Assembly: GCF_001552355.1 (NCBI RefSeq)
Contig: NZ_BCRA01000010.1
Location: 1 to 64,000 of the forward strand
Source: Microbacterium resistens NBRC 103078
GTDB taxonomy: Bacteria; Actinomycetota; Actinomycetes; Actinomycetales; Microbacteriaceae
DNA length: 64,000 nt
Direction: 5' to 3'
The notes under the pieces are model-generated. The model saw only the letters and a program-made list of their open reading frames with translations, made no database searches and was not told the origin of the DNA. Below are positions 17,955 to 26,706 of this stretch, one piece after another. Position 1 is the stretch's first letter, and every line of letters begins with the position of its first letter. Made by a program: the position numbers and the translations under genes.

Positions 17955-19109
17955 TTACCGCGCTGGCGAGACGGCGCCACCCGAGACGTGCGAGGCGATC
18001 GCGGCCGCGAAGATCCGGTGCGTGAGAGCCGCCTCCTCCGGTCGCACCGTGCCGAACCCCCCTTCCAGATCGCCGTGGCGCTCGGCGAGGAACGCCGCCC
18101 ACATCTGCAGGATCGCGTCGGAGAACCCGGACTCGAAGTGGGGGCCGGTGACCGTCGGCCAGACCGACTGGCTGCCGGCGTCGATGCGCTGCCAGCTCTG
18201 CTCCCTGCCGACGCCGGGGACGTCGACCTGGGCGAACACCTGCACCTCCTTCGGGTTCTTGGTGCTGAACCGTACGCCTCCCTGCATGCCGACGGCCTCG
18301 AACTCCCAGGTGTTCTTCTCACCGGGGGCGATGCGCTTGGTCGCGGTCGTGAGGGGGAACCGATGGCCGTCGTGGGTCGCCCAGGAGTGGATCACGGCAT
18401 TGTCCCAGGTGTCGCAGGGGCGGGGCGCGCCGTCAGGTCCGGGGCGCTCGGTCACGATGTCCTGGAGTGCGCCGAACACGCTCTCCGGCGCCCAGCCGAG
18501 TCGCAGGGGGACGTGCCAGGTGTGCATGCCGAGGTCGTTGAGCACGCCCGCCTCCCCGCAAAACCGCTGCTGGCGCTTCCAGTTCAGGGGTTTCGCGGTG
18601 TCGAGATCGCTCGCATGCAGGAACGAGCAGGACGCCTCGACGATCCGGCCCAGCGCCCCCGAGCGTACGTACTGGATCGCCCATTGGGCGCCGGGGAAGT
18701 ACGGCATCTCGCTGGACACCCGCACGAACGATCCAGGCGTCTCATCGATCGCCCGCACGATCGCGTCCGCCGCGTCGGCGTCGATCCCGAAGGGCTTCTC
18801 GGCGAGGAGCGCCTTCCCCGCCCGGATGGCATCGATGTAGAGCCGCTCGTGGAGGTCGTGGCGCACGGCGATGTACACGACGTCGATCTCGGGATCCGCC
18901 AGGAGCTCGTGGTGGTCCGTGGTCGTCATCCGCACGGTGTCGATGTCGTCGAACCAGTCCAGTGCCGCCGGATTGATGTCGCACACGGCGACGAGTCGCG
19001 GGTCCGCCGGGTGGTCGACGAGCGCCGGCCACCGCCGCAAGGCTGCCGCGACCTCGCGTCCCATGAGACCGCCGCCGATGATCCCCACGTTCACCCGTCG
19101 CCCGCTCAT
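17955..19109 (-). CDS. Gfo/Idh/MocA family NAD(P)-dependent sugar oxidoreductase
   Basis: A 384-residue oxidoreductase. The N-terminal Rossmann domain begins VNVGIIGGGLMGREVAAAL. The family's catalytic Lys is in ALLAEKPFGID (EKP motif, about residue 98), and the C-terminal alpha/beta substrate domain includes GVLNDLGMHTWHVPLRLG with conserved Asp and His. Relatives oxidise inositols, sugar acids or 3-keto sugars. The start overlaps the stop of the upstream aldolase by ATGA, so the two are one transcription unit divergent from LacI-1 and probably under its operators. The specific substrate cannot be told from sequence. Confidence 0.88.
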   Translation of the reverse strand: MSGRRVNVGIIGGGLMGREVAAALRRWPALVDHPADPRLVAVCDINPAALDWFDDIDTVRMTTTDHHELLADPEIDVVYIAVRHDLHERLYIDAIRAGKALLAEKPFGIDADAADAIVRAIDETPGSFVRVSSEMPYFPGAQWAIQYVRSGALGRIVEASCSFLHASDLDTAKPLNWKRQQRFCGEAGVLNDLGMHTWHVPLRLGWAPESVFGALQDIVTERPGPDGAPRPCDTWDNAVIHSWATHDGHRFPLTTATKRIAPGEKNTWEFEAVGMQGGVRFSTKNPKEVQVFAQVDVPGVGREQSWQRIDAGSQSVWPTVTGPHFESGFSDAILQMWAAFLAERHGDLEGGFGTVRPEEAALTHRIFAAAIASHVSGGAVSPAR

Positions 19110-19945
19110 CGGGTGCCTCCGATCAGGCCGAGTGCGTCGTCGACCGAGGCATCGTCGTGGACGACGGCCATGAGCGCCGCGGTGATGCCGGCCGGGTCCC
19201 GGTGCTGGATGACGTTGCGCCCGTACACGATGCCGCGTGCGCCCTGCGCGAGCACGGAGACCGTGCGCTCCAGGAGCGTCCTGTCGTCCACGCGGCCTCC
19301 CCCGCGCACGAGGACCGGGGTGTCGCCGGCCGCCTGCACGACGCGGTGGTAGTCGGCGATATCGTCGGTCGGGTCGGCCTTGATGAGGTCGGCGCCGAGC
19401 TCGCGGGCCTGGCGCACGAGCGTGACGATCCTCGCCGTGTCGCCGTCGACCGCGTACCCGCCCGAGCCCGGTCGGGTACGCATCACGAGCGGTTCGATCA
19501 TGAGCGGCATCCCATAGCGCTCCGCGTCGGTGCGCAGGGCGAGGATCGAGCGGATGCACTGCGCGCGCACCTCGGGGTGCCCGGGCAGGTCGAGCAGGTT
19601 CACGCAGACGGCGACGGCATCGAGGCGCACGGCCACCTCGATCGCGTCGGGCACGTGGATGGAGTGCAGGGGCGACTCCAGTGGGTCGTTGTAGACGTTC
19701 GCGATGTCCGTGCGCAGGACCAGACCGGGCTTCTGCTTGCCCGGAACCGACTGCAGCAACGGCGCCTGCCCGAGGCTGAGCTGGACGGCGTCCGGGCCGG
19801 CCTCGATGAGCGTCCGGATTGTCGCCGCCATGTCCTCGATCCCGGCGAGGAAGGAGTGCTCGTGGAAGGCGCCGTGGTCGACGGCGACGTCGAGAGCGCG
19901 GCCCGATCTCGCGTGGAAGAGGCGGTGGAGGCGAGGCTTCGTCAT
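19106..19945 (-). CDS. DeoC/LacD-type class I aldolase (DhnA-like)
   Basis: A 279-residue TIM-barrel aldolase of the FbaB/DeoC/LsrF group. The opening GRALDVAVDHGAF matches the AxDHG signature of this group. The Schiff-base Lys is expected in GADLIKADPTDDI, and the phosphate-binding end has PVLVRGGGRV and GARGIVYGRNVIQ. It heads a two-gene minus-strand operon with the Gfo/Idh/MocA dehydrogenase. CAGGAG lies about 10 bases before the ATG. The promoter overlaps a GACAACGTTGTC operator. It probably cleaves a ketose phosphate or keto-sugar-acid phosphate; which one is unknown. Confidence 0.82.
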   Translation of the reverse strand: MTKPRLHRLFHARSGRALDVAVDHGAFHEHSFLAGIEDMAATIRTLIEAGPDAVQLSLGQAPLLQSVPGKQKPGLVLRTDIANVYNDPLESPLHSIHVPDAIEVAVRLDAVAVCVNLLDLPGHPEVRAQCIRSILALRTDAERYGMPLMIEPLVMRTRPGSGGYAVDGDTARIVTLVRQARELGADLIKADPTDDIADYHRVVQAAGDTPVLVRGGGRVDDRTLLERTVSVLAQGARGIVYGRNVIQHRDPAGITAALMAVVHDDASVDDALGLIGGTR

Positions 19946-19992
19946 CGAGATCTGCTCCTGCGTGCGGGGGTGCGCGGCGGTGCGCAGGATCA

Positions 19993-20020
19993 GTATGCAG
20001 ATCCGCGACAACGTTGTCAA
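19993..20020 (-). promoter_or_regulatory. Promoter of the aldolase/Gfo-Idh-MocA operon with LacI operator 1
   Basis: On the minus strand TTGACA (20020-20015) and CATACT (19998-19993) are separated by 16 bases. The perfect palindrome GACAACGTTGTC at 20007-20018 covers the -35 box, so a bound repressor would block it. Confidence 0.7.
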
Positions 20021-20073
20021 CGAGAGGGCGGGAACGTCGGTGTGGGGATCACGGGTGAATCTGCGAGATTTGC

Positions 20074-20102
20074 TTGACAACGTTGTCGAGCCCGCGCATG
20101 AT
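20074..20102 (+). promoter_or_regulatory. Promoter of LacI-1 and the downstream operon with LacI operator 2
   Basis: TTGACA (20074-20079) and CATGAT (20097-20102) are spaced by 17 bases. A second perfect GACAACGTTGTC at 20076-20087 overlaps the -35 box, mirroring the divergent promoter. Confidence 0.7.
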
Positions 20103-20141
20103 GTTTGCAATCCGGACCACGATGGGCGTGGACACGGGGAT

Positions 20142-20153
20142 GACAACGATGTC
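20142..20153. promoter_or_regulatory. LacI operator 3 (one mismatch)
   Basis: GACAACGATGTC differs from the two perfect GACAACGTTGTC sites by one base and lies 10 bases before the LacI-1 start codon. Confidence 0.55.
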
Positions 20154-20162
20154 GAGGTGGCA

Positions 20163-21239
20163 ATGAGGCACGCAAGCGACCCGTCTGAGGCGCCGACCGG
20201 CAGCGGTCGTGATGGTCGGCACCGCGCCCGCATCACCGACGTCGCCGCGTTGGCGGGCGTCAGCATCAAGACGGTCTCCCGCGTCGTCAACGGCGAGAGC
20301 GGCGTCCTGCCCGACACCCGCGAGCGCGTGGCCGCAGCCGTGCTCGAGCTCGGCTTCGTCCCCGATCGGCGGGCGCGCTCGTTGAAGCGCGGGGACACCG
20401 ACACCATCGGGATCCTCATCGACGCCATCTCCGACCCGTTCTTCGCCGCGTTCGTGAGCGCCGTCGAGGAGCTCGCCGTGGCCGAGGGGCTCAACGTGAT
20501 CTTCGCGAGCACGGTCCACGACGCGGCCCAGGAACGCGAGCAGCTGGAGCGCCTGACCGGCGACCGCCTGCGGGGTCTCGTCATCGCCCCGTTCGCGATC
20601 GAGGCCGCAGAGCTCGCGACGCTGCGCCGCCGGTTCCCGGTGATCTGCGTCGACCGCGCGCGGGAGGGAATCGACTCGATCGTCGTCGACGACTACGGGG
20701 CGACCCTCGAAGCCGTGCGCGGGTTCCTCGCGCGGGGGCACCGGCGCATCGGGTTCATCGGCGAGGAGACGCCGTACCCCACGGTGTACGAGCGGCTGCG
20801 GGCCTTCCGCGACGCGCACGCGGAGGCCGGAGTCGAGATCGACGAGTCGCTGATCATCGCGCAGGGCCGCCACCGCGAGGAGCGGGCGATCAGTGAGCTG
20901 CTCACTCGCGAGGACGCTCCCACTGCCGCGTTCTGCGCGACCAGCCCCGCCGCGATCGCGACGATCCACGCCCTCAGCGCAGACCGCATCCCGATGCCCG
21001 CGCTGATCTCGTTCGGCGACTTCCAGTTCGCCGACGTGTTCACACCGGGCATCACCTGCGTCGACCAGGATCCTCGGCTGATCGGGGAGGCGACGTTCCG
21101 TCGACTGATGGAGCTCGGTGCAGATCCACAGGCCGAGCCGGCGCACATCGTGGTGCCCACGCGCCTCATCGCCCGCGGGTCCGGGGAGATGACGCCCGAC
21201 GGCGAGACCCCGTCGCGACCGATCGGCGATCTGCGATGA
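20163..21239 (+). CDS. LacI family transcriptional regulator (LacI-1)
   Basis: A 358-residue repressor-type protein. After about 20 flexible residues, the LacI helix-turn-helix and hinge are clear (ITDVAALAGVSIKTVSRVVN, then FVPDRRARSLKRG). A periplasmic-binding-protein-like effector domain follows (DTIGILIDAISDPFFAAFVS, about residues 80-345). Its ATG is preceded by GAGGTGG. Three copies of GACAACG(T/A)TGTC lie upstream, making it the likely regulator of both divergent operons and of itself. Its stop overlaps the ManA-like gene by ATGA, an unusual arrangement where the regulator is the first gene of its own operon. The effector is presumably the transported sugar or polyol. Confidence 0.92.
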   Translation: MRHASDPSEAPTGSGRDGRHRARITDVAALAGVSIKTVSRVVNGESGVLPDTRERVAAAVLELGFVPDRRARSLKRGDTDTIGILIDAISDPFFAAFVSAVEELAVAEGLNVIFASTVHDAAQEREQLERLTGDRLRGLVIAPFAIEAAELATLRRRFPVICVDRAREGIDSIVVDDYGATLEAVRGFLARGHRRIGFIGEETPYPTVYERLRAFRDAHAEAGVEIDESLIIAQGRHREERAISELLTREDAPTAAFCATSPAAIATIHALSADRIPMPALISFGDFQFADVFTPGITCVDQDPRLIGEATFRRLMELGADPQAEPAHIVVPTRLIARGSGEMTPDGETPSRPIGDLR

Positions 21240-22282
21240 TTCCCGTGCTGCTCCCGCCGAACCCCGTCCAGCACTTCTACCGGGGAGGCGATCGCATCGC
21301 CGCCCTGCGCGGGATCGTCCCTGAGACGGACCGCCAGCCGGAGGAGTGGCTGGGTGCCACGGTCTCGCGCTTCGGCGATCCAGACACGGGTCCGGCGATC
21401 ACGGAGGCGGGCGCGCTGTTGCGCGACCTCGTGATCGCCGATCCCGCGGCGTGGACGGGGCCGGCGAGAGGCGCGGACGCGGGCGACGTGGGCATCCTGG
21501 TGAAGCTGCTCGACGCGCGGCAGCGGCTCCCCGTCCATGTCCACCCCGACCGGGGGTTCGCGACGAGGCATCTGGATTGCCCCTACGGCAAGACGGAGGC
21601 CTGGTTCGTGCTGGACACCGAGCAGGACCGTGCTGTGCACGTGGGGTGGAGCACGGACATCGACCCTCTCGAACTCGACCGCCGGCGCGACGCGCAGGAC
21701 AGCGAGTGGATGCTCGCGCACATGAACCGCGTCGTCGTGCGCGAAGGCATGGGGATCCTCGTCCCGGCCGGGACCGTGCACGCCATCGATGAAGGCGTCT
21801 TCGTGGCCGAGGTCCAGGAGCCCACCGACTTCTCGATCCTCCTGGAGTGGTCGGTGACGACCTCGACCCGGGAGGAGTCGCACCTCGACCTCGGTTTCGA
21901 CCTCGTCATGCCCGCGGTGTCGACGGACCGTCTCGCCCCGGAACAGCTCGCGGGGCTGATCAGCCAGGCCGGGACCGCGCCGGCGAGACCGCGCTTCCGC
22001 TCGCTGCTTCCCTCCGCGGCCGACCCGTACTTCCGGCTCTGGGACGCGACCGTGCACGGCGAACGCGCCGATGCACGGCCCGCAGGGTTCGCCGTCGTCC
22101 TGGTGACGGACGGGGAGGGGGAGATCGTCGGAGAGTCGGGGGGCGTCCCCGCGGCACGCGGACAGGCGTTCGCCGTCCCGCACGCCTTCGGCCAGTGGAG
22201 CGTCCGGGGGGATGTCTCGGTGCTCGTCGCCGAGCCCGGGGCCGGGTGGCCCGCCACGCTCCACGGAACGGGACCTCGATGA
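21236..22282 (+). CDS. Class I mannose-6-phosphate isomerase-like protein
   Basis: A 348-residue cupin-type metalloenzyme of the type I phosphomannose isomerase family. The zinc-binding motif LPVHVHPDRGFATRHL (about residues 98-113) and the later GMGILVPAGTVHAI with a metal-ligand His are present. ManA normally interconverts mannose-6-P and fructose-6-P. Here the gene sits between a LacI regulator and a sugar kinase in a transporter operon and is ATGA-coupled to both, so it more likely isomerises an operon-specific sugar or sugar phosphate. The family call is firm, the substrate is inference. Confidence 0.85.
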   Translation: MIPVLLPPNPVQHFYRGGDRIAALRGIVPETDRQPEEWLGATVSRFGDPDTGPAITEAGALLRDLVIADPAAWTGPARGADAGDVGILVKLLDARQRLPVHVHPDRGFATRHLDCPYGKTEAWFVLDTEQDRAVHVGWSTDIDPLELDRRRDAQDSEWMLAHMNRVVVREGMGILVPAGTVHAIDEGVFVAEVQEPTDFSILLEWSVTTSTREESHLDLGFDLVMPAVSTDRLAPEQLAGLISQAGTAPARPRFRSLLPSAADPYFRLWDATVHGERADARPAGFAVVLVTDGEGEIVGESGGVPAARGQAFAVPHAFGQWSVRGDVSVLVAEPGAGWPATLHGTGPR

Positions 22283-23688
22283 ACGAGTACATGGTCGGGG
22301 TCGACATGGGCTCGACCAGCATCAAGCTGCTCGTCGCCGACCCGGACGGGCGGCAGGTGCTCGTCGCGAGCAGGCGCTCGCCGTGGACGAACAGGGAGCA
22401 CGGCCGCACCGAGATGCCGGCGACCGTCGCGGTCGACACGGTCCGGGAGCTCGCGCGCGAGGCGGACGCGCTCCTGTCCGCGGACGGCCCGTACCGCGTG
22501 CGTGCGCTGGGCGTGTCCGGCATGGCCGAGGCGGGCGTGCTGCTCGACGGCACCGGCCGCGCCGTCGCCCCGATCATGGCGTGGTTCGATCCGCGTGGCG
22601 CCGAGGAGATCGCCGCGACGCCCGAGACCTTCCGCGCGGAGTTCCTCGGCCGCACCGGACTCCCGGTCGGCCCGCTCGCCTCGATCGCCAAGATCCTCCA
22701 CCTGCGGGAGAATGGGGCGGAGCTGCGCGGCCGCACGTTCCTGAACGTCCCGGAGTACGTCGTCCATGCTCTCGGCGGACCGCGCGTGGCAGAGTACTCC
22801 CTGGTCTCCCGTACGGGGCTGCTCGACCAGGACGACAGCACCCCGTGGGAGGCGGCGTTCGACGTGCTCGGTGTCGGCCCCGACCTGCTGTCCGAGCGCG
22901 TGGGCGCGGGAACGGCGGTGGGGACGATCTCCGACGACGCGATGCCGGCCGGGTTCCAGGGTGCCGTCCTCACCGTCGCCGGCCACGACCATCTGGTGTC
23001 CGCCGTCGCGGTCGGCGCTGTGCACAGCGGCCAGCTCTACGACTCGATGGGCACGGCCGAGGCGCTGGTCCGCGTGCTCGACGCTCCGCTGCCGTTCGAC
23101 GCGCGCGAGCGGCTGGCGCTGGCGGGCATCAACACCGTTCGGCACGTCCTGCCCGGCAAGTACGTCCTCCTCGCCGGGACCAAGTCGGGTCTGCTCATGA
23201 GGCGTGTGCTGCAGCTGCTCGGCATCGCCGATGCGGCAGGTCGGGCGCGGATCGACGAGGAGGTGATGGCGCTGCCCCTCGCGGGGACCGTCGCCGCCGG
23301 CGGCCTCCTCGTCAGCGGTGCCCGCAACGACGACGGTGTGTTGAAGATCGTCGCCAACAGCGACGGCCTGGACCCGGCCGAGCTCTTCGCCGCGACGCTG
23401 CTGCACGGCAACGACATGTGCGCCGAGCTGATGGACGTCATGGACCGGGAGGTCGTCGCGCCCACCTCCACGGTGCTGACCGGCGGCTGGTCGAGCATGG
23501 CCAGCGTCGTCCGCGCCAGGAGGCAGGTGCTGCCGGACGTGGCCGTCGCCACGCACGACGAGGCGACGGCGTTCGGCGCCGCCCTCTTCGCGGCATACGC
23601 GGTCCGCGTCGGAGCCGACTTCGAGAGCGTCGCCGCGGCGTTCCGCTCGGGGCATTCCGATCACGAACACAGCAAGGGAAGGAGCTGA
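22279..23688 (+). CDS. FGGY family carbohydrate kinase
   Basis: A 469-residue kinase. The N-terminal domain starts YMVGVDMGSTSIKLLVADP with the phosphate-loop Gly/Ser/Thr. The catalytic region VAGHDHLVSAVAVGAV carries the Asp of the GHD motif, and the C-terminal ATPase half has VLTGGWSSMASVVRARRQ and ATAFGAALFAAYA. It is not close to the rhamnulokinase-like kinases in this window: GHDH replaces SHDT and the SCGTW motif is absent. It is coupled by ATGA to the ManA-like gene and is 3 bases from the ABC ATPase gene. It presumably phosphorylates the sugar imported by that transporter; which hydroxyl is unknown. Confidence 0.87.
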   Translation: MNEYMVGVDMGSTSIKLLVADPDGRQVLVASRRSPWTNREHGRTEMPATVAVDTVRELAREADALLSADGPYRVRALGVSGMAEAGVLLDGTGRAVAPIMAWFDPRGAEEIAATPETFRAEFLGRTGLPVGPLASIAKILHLRENGAELRGRTFLNVPEYVVHALGGPRVAEYSLVSRTGLLDQDDSTPWEAAFDVLGVGPDLLSERVGAGTAVGTISDDAMPAGFQGAVLTVAGHDHLVSAVAVGAVHSGQLYDSMGTAEALVRVLDAPLPFDARERLALAGINTVRHVLPGKYVLLAGTKSGLLMRRVLQLLGIADAAGRARIDEEVMALPLAGTVAAGGLLVSGARNDDGVLKIVANSDGLDPAELFAATLLHGNDMCAELMDVMDREVVAPTSTVLTGGWSSMASVVRARRQVLPDVAVATHDEATAFGAALFAAYAVRVGADFESVAAAFRSGHSDHEHSKGRS

Positions 23689-23691
23689 CCC

Positions 23692-24537
23692 ATGTCGGAC
23701 CGTTCGAGGGTTCCGGTTCTCCAGGCGCGAGGACTGTCGCGTCAGTTCGGCCACGTGCGCGCACTGAACGACGTCGACTTCGAGGTCTTCCCCGGGGAGG
23801 TGACGGCGCTCATCGGGGACAACGGCGCGGGCAAGTCCACGCTCGTCAAGGCGTTGTCCGGCAATCTCGCCGTCGACTCGGGGACGATCCTGTTCGACGG
23901 GGCCGAGGTCGACATGTCGTCCCCCTCGGCGGTGAGCGCTCTGGGCGTGGAGACCGTGTACCAGGACCTCGCCCTCGCCCCTCATCTCGACCCCGTGCAG
24001 AACATGTACCTCGGTCGGGAGCTGCGGCAGTCGGGCCTCGCCGGGGCTTTGGGTTTCATGAAGAAGAAGGAGATGCGCAGCCAGTCGCGCGCCGCCTTCG
24101 ACGAGCTGGGCGCGACGGTGCGGTCGCTCACTTCTCCCGTCGGCGAGATGTCGGGCGGCCAGCGGCAGGCGATCGCCATCGCGCGCGCGGTGCACTGGGC
24201 CTCGCGCGTCGTCTTCCTCGACGAGCCGACCGCGGCTCTCGGCGTGCGGCAGACCCAGAACGTGCTCGAGACGATCCGCCGGGTGCGCGACAAGGGCATC
24301 GCCGTGGTGTTCATTTCCCACTCGATGCCCCACGTGATGGAGGTGTCGGACCGCATCCAGGTGCTGCGCCTGGGCACCCGGGTCGCGAACATCCCGGCGA
24401 ACGACACGTCGATGGAGGAACTCGTCGGCCTGATGACCGGCGCGGTGACCCGCGACGCCGCACCGCCCGTGGCGGACGTCGCCCCCGAGGGGGACCTCGC
24501 CGAGACCCCCGCCACGGACGAGGAGACGGACCGATGA
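23692..24537 (+). CDS. Sugar ABC transporter ATP-binding protein (single domain)
   Basis: A 281-residue single ABC domain: Walker A GDNGAGKST (about residues 42-50), Q-loop VYQDLALAP, signature MSGGQRQAIAIARA, Walker B VVFLDEPTAAL and H-loop ISHSM. Single-domain ATPases of this type (FrcA-like) serve CUT2 transporters as homodimers, unlike the two-domain protein encoded at 42270. An acidic low-complexity tail of about 30 residues follows the domain. The gene is flanked by kinase and permease genes with 3-base spacing and ATGA overlap, so stoichiometric translation with the permease is likely. Confidence 0.93.
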   Translation: MSDRSRVPVLQARGLSRQFGHVRALNDVDFEVFPGEVTALIGDNGAGKSTLVKALSGNLAVDSGTILFDGAEVDMSSPSAVSALGVETVYQDLALAPHLDPVQNMYLGRELRQSGLAGALGFMKKKEMRSQSRAAFDELGATVRSLTSPVGEMSGGQRQAIAIARAVHWASRVVFLDEPTAALGVRQTQNVLETIRRVRDKGIAVVFISHSMPHVMEVSDRIQVLRLGTRVANIPANDTSMEELVGLMTGAVTRDAAPPVADVAPEGDLAETPATDEETDR

Positions 24538-25616
24538 CCATGACCACGCCGCCGACGGAGACCGTCGCCATCGGAACCCTCCAGGAGCCGAAGGGCGGCT
24601 TCCTCCGGAACCTGCTCAAGGCCCAGGCATTCCAGATCCTGCTCGTGCTCGTCGCGATCGTGCTGGTGTTCAGCGTCCTGGCGCCGGACACCTTCGCGCA
24701 GTGGTCGAACTTCCGGCTCATCATCCAGAACGCATCGATCCTCGCGGTCCTCGCGGTGGGCATGACCTACGTCATCATCACGGCGGGCATCGACCTGTCG
24801 ATCGGATCGGTGCTGGTCTTCTCCGGCGTCGTTTCGGCGATGGTGATGCGCGCGATCGGCGGGGCCGGGTGGGGAACCGCCGTGGTCGGCATCCTCGTCG
24901 CGATCGCCTGCGGGATCGGCTGGGGGCTGCTGAACGGCTTCCTCATCGCGAAGGCCAAGATCCCGCCGCTGATCGTCACCCTCGGAACGCTCGGCATGGC
25001 CCTCGGCCTCGCACAGATCCTCACCGGCGGCGTCGACATCCGCGAGGTCCCGTCGGTGCTGACCACGACGATCGGGTACGGCAACGTCTTCGGCACGATC
25101 CCCACCATCTCGGTGATCGCGCTGGTCATCGTCGTCATCGGCGGAATCGTGCTGCATTTCACCCGGTTCGGGTTGCACACCTACGCCGTCGGGTCGAGCG
25201 AGCTCGCGGCGCGCCGCGTCGGCGTGAAGGTCGACCGGCACCTCATCGCCGTCTACACGCTGTCCGGGGGTCTCGCCGGCATCGCGGGCATCCTGTCGCT
25301 GTCGCAGTTCTCCACCACCGCGATCGCCGGGCAGTCGCAGACGAACCTCAACGTCATCGCCGCGGTCGTGATCGGAGGCACGAGCCTCTTCGGCGGTGTC
25401 GGAACGATCGTCGGCACCGTCGTCGGCCTCTTCATCCCGGCCGTGCTGCAGAACGGGTTCGTCATCACGGGCGTCCCGCCGTTCTGGCAGCAGGTCGCCG
25501 TCGGCGCCGTCCTCATCACGGCGGTCTACGTCGATCAGGTCCGTCGGTCCGCGGCCATGCGCGGCGGTTCGCAAAGCCTCTGGCGCAAGTTCGTCAGCGG
25601 GAGCCGGCGCACCTGA
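24534..25616 (+). CDS. Sugar ABC transporter permease (CUT2/RbsC type)
   Basis: A 360-residue integral membrane permease of the BPD_transp_2 family with about 8-10 membrane segments. The conserved stretch is VGMTYVIITAGIDLSIGSVL, and the late VIGGTSLFGGVGTIVGTVVG resembles the ATPase-coupling region. The start ATG overlaps the stop of the ATPase gene; a second in-frame ATG lies two codons on. It forms a CUT2 importer with the ATPase before it and the binding protein after it. Substrates of CUT2 systems are monosaccharides and polyols. Confidence 0.93.
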   Translation: MTMTTPPTETVAIGTLQEPKGGFLRNLLKAQAFQILLVLVAIVLVFSVLAPDTFAQWSNFRLIIQNASILAVLAVGMTYVIITAGIDLSIGSVLVFSGVVSAMVMRAIGGAGWGTAVVGILVAIACGIGWGLLNGFLIAKAKIPPLIVTLGTLGMALGLAQILTGGVDIREVPSVLTTTIGYGNVFGTIPTISVIALVIVVIGGIVLHFTRFGLHTYAVGSSELAARRVGVKVDRHLIAVYTLSGGLAGIAGILSLSQFSTTAIAGQSQTNLNVIAAVVIGGTSLFGGVGTIVGTVVGLFIPAVLQNGFVITGVPPFWQQVAVGAVLITAVYVDQVRRSAAMRGGSQSLWRKFVSGSRRT

Positions 25617-25663
25617 CGCCGGCCCACCACCCCCACACAGTCAAGAGAAGAACGGTGATCACA

Positions 25664-26647
25664 ATGAAGTGGAACGGGAAAGCGGTCAGCATCGTCGCCA
25701 TCGGCGCATCGGCGACGCTCGTCCTGGCCGGGTGCGCCGGCGGCGGGGACGCCGGGGACGCCGGCGGTGACGGCGGGTACGACATCGCCTTCGTGCAGGG
25801 CGTCGCGGGAGACGAGTTCTACATCTCCATGCAGTGCGGCATCGAAGAGGCGGCGAAGGCGGCAGGGGCCACGGTCCAGGTGCAGGGGCCGGAGAAGTTC
25901 GACCCCACGCTGCAGAAGCCGATCGTCGACGCGCTCGTTGCCTCCAAGCCGGACGCTCTGCTCATCGCCCCGACCGACGTGACCGCGATGCAGGCCCCCA
26001 TCCAGGCTGCGGCTGACGCCGGCATCAAGGTTGTGCTCGTCGACACGACGCTGGAGGATCCCTCGATGGCGGTCTCCCAGATCGCGTCCGACAACGAGGG
26101 CGGTGGCGCCGCGGCCTTCGAGGCCATCCAGGCGGCCCACCCCGAGGGCGGCAAGGTGCTGGTCGTCTCCATCGACCCCGGCATCTCCACCTCGGACGCC
26201 CGAGGAGAGGGCTTCGAGAAGGCTGTCGCGGAGGACCCGAAGTTCGAGTCGCTGGGCATCGAGTACTCGCACAACGAGCCCGCGGAGGCCGCCCGCATCG
26301 TGACCGCGGCGCTGCAGGCCAACCCGGACATCGTCGGCATCTTCGCCGCCAACCTGTTCGCCGCCGAGGGAACCGCGACCGGCATCCAGCAGGCGGGCAA
26401 GCAGGGAGCGGTCACGGTCGTCGGCTTCGACGCCGGCCCCGCGCAGGTCGAGGCGCTGCGCAACGACGTCGTGCAGGCGCTCGTCGCGCAGGAGCCCGCC
26501 ACGATCGGCAAGGACGGCGTCGCACAGGCGCTGGACGCTCTCGAGGGCAAGTCCACCGAGAAGAAGATCCAGACCGGCTTCACGGTCATCACCAAGGAGA
26601 ACATCGACTCCGACGGCGCTGCCGCCGTCTACAAGTCGAGCTGCTGA
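25664..26647 (+). CDS. Sugar ABC transporter substrate-binding lipoprotein
   Basis: A 327-residue lipoprotein: basic N-terminus, hydrophobic core and lipobox LVLAGC (about residues 19-24), then a Gly/Asp linker. A type I periplasmic binding protein fold (Peripla_BP_4) follows, with YDIAFVQGVAGDEFYISMQCG at its start and GAVTVVGFDAGPAQVEALR near the hinge. It binds the sugar or polyol outside the membrane for the upstream permease. An in-frame GTG at 25655 is an alternative start. A strong hairpin directly follows, a common way to raise binding-protein expression relative to the rest of the operon. Confidence 0.93.
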   Translation: MKWNGKAVSIVAIGASATLVLAGCAGGGDAGDAGGDGGYDIAFVQGVAGDEFYISMQCGIEEAAKAAGATVQVQGPEKFDPTLQKPIVDALVASKPDALLIAPTDVTAMQAPIQAAADAGIKVVLVDTTLEDPSMAVSQIASDNEGGGAAAFEAIQAAHPEGGKVLVVSIDPGISTSDARGEGFEKAVAEDPKFESLGIEYSHNEPAEAARIVTAALQANPDIVGIFAANLFAAEGTATGIQQAGKQGAVTVVGFDAGPAQVEALRNDVVQALVAQEPATIGKDGVAQALDALEGKSTEKKIQTGFTVITKENIDSDGAAAVYKSSC

Positions 26648-26655
26648 CACCGCCC

Positions 26656-26688
26656 TTCCGGTGGCCGGGTCGAGCCCGGCCACCGGAA
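26656..26688 (+). terminator. Intercistronic hairpin after the binding-protein gene
   Basis: A perfect 14-bp stem (TTCCGGTGGCCGGG with CCCGGCCACCGGAA, loop TCGAG) begins 8 bases after the stop. As genes continue on the same strand 18 bases later, it may be a partial terminator or a 3'-end stabiliser. Confidence 0.65.
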
Positions 26689-26706
26689 GACCGACTGGAG
26701 GAAACC

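Noticed and set aside
20007-20153. The repeated GACAACGTTGTC sites considered as a CRISPR or transposon end repeat
   Set aside because: They are short palindromes over promoter elements next to a LacI gene, with no regular spacers, cas genes or transposase.
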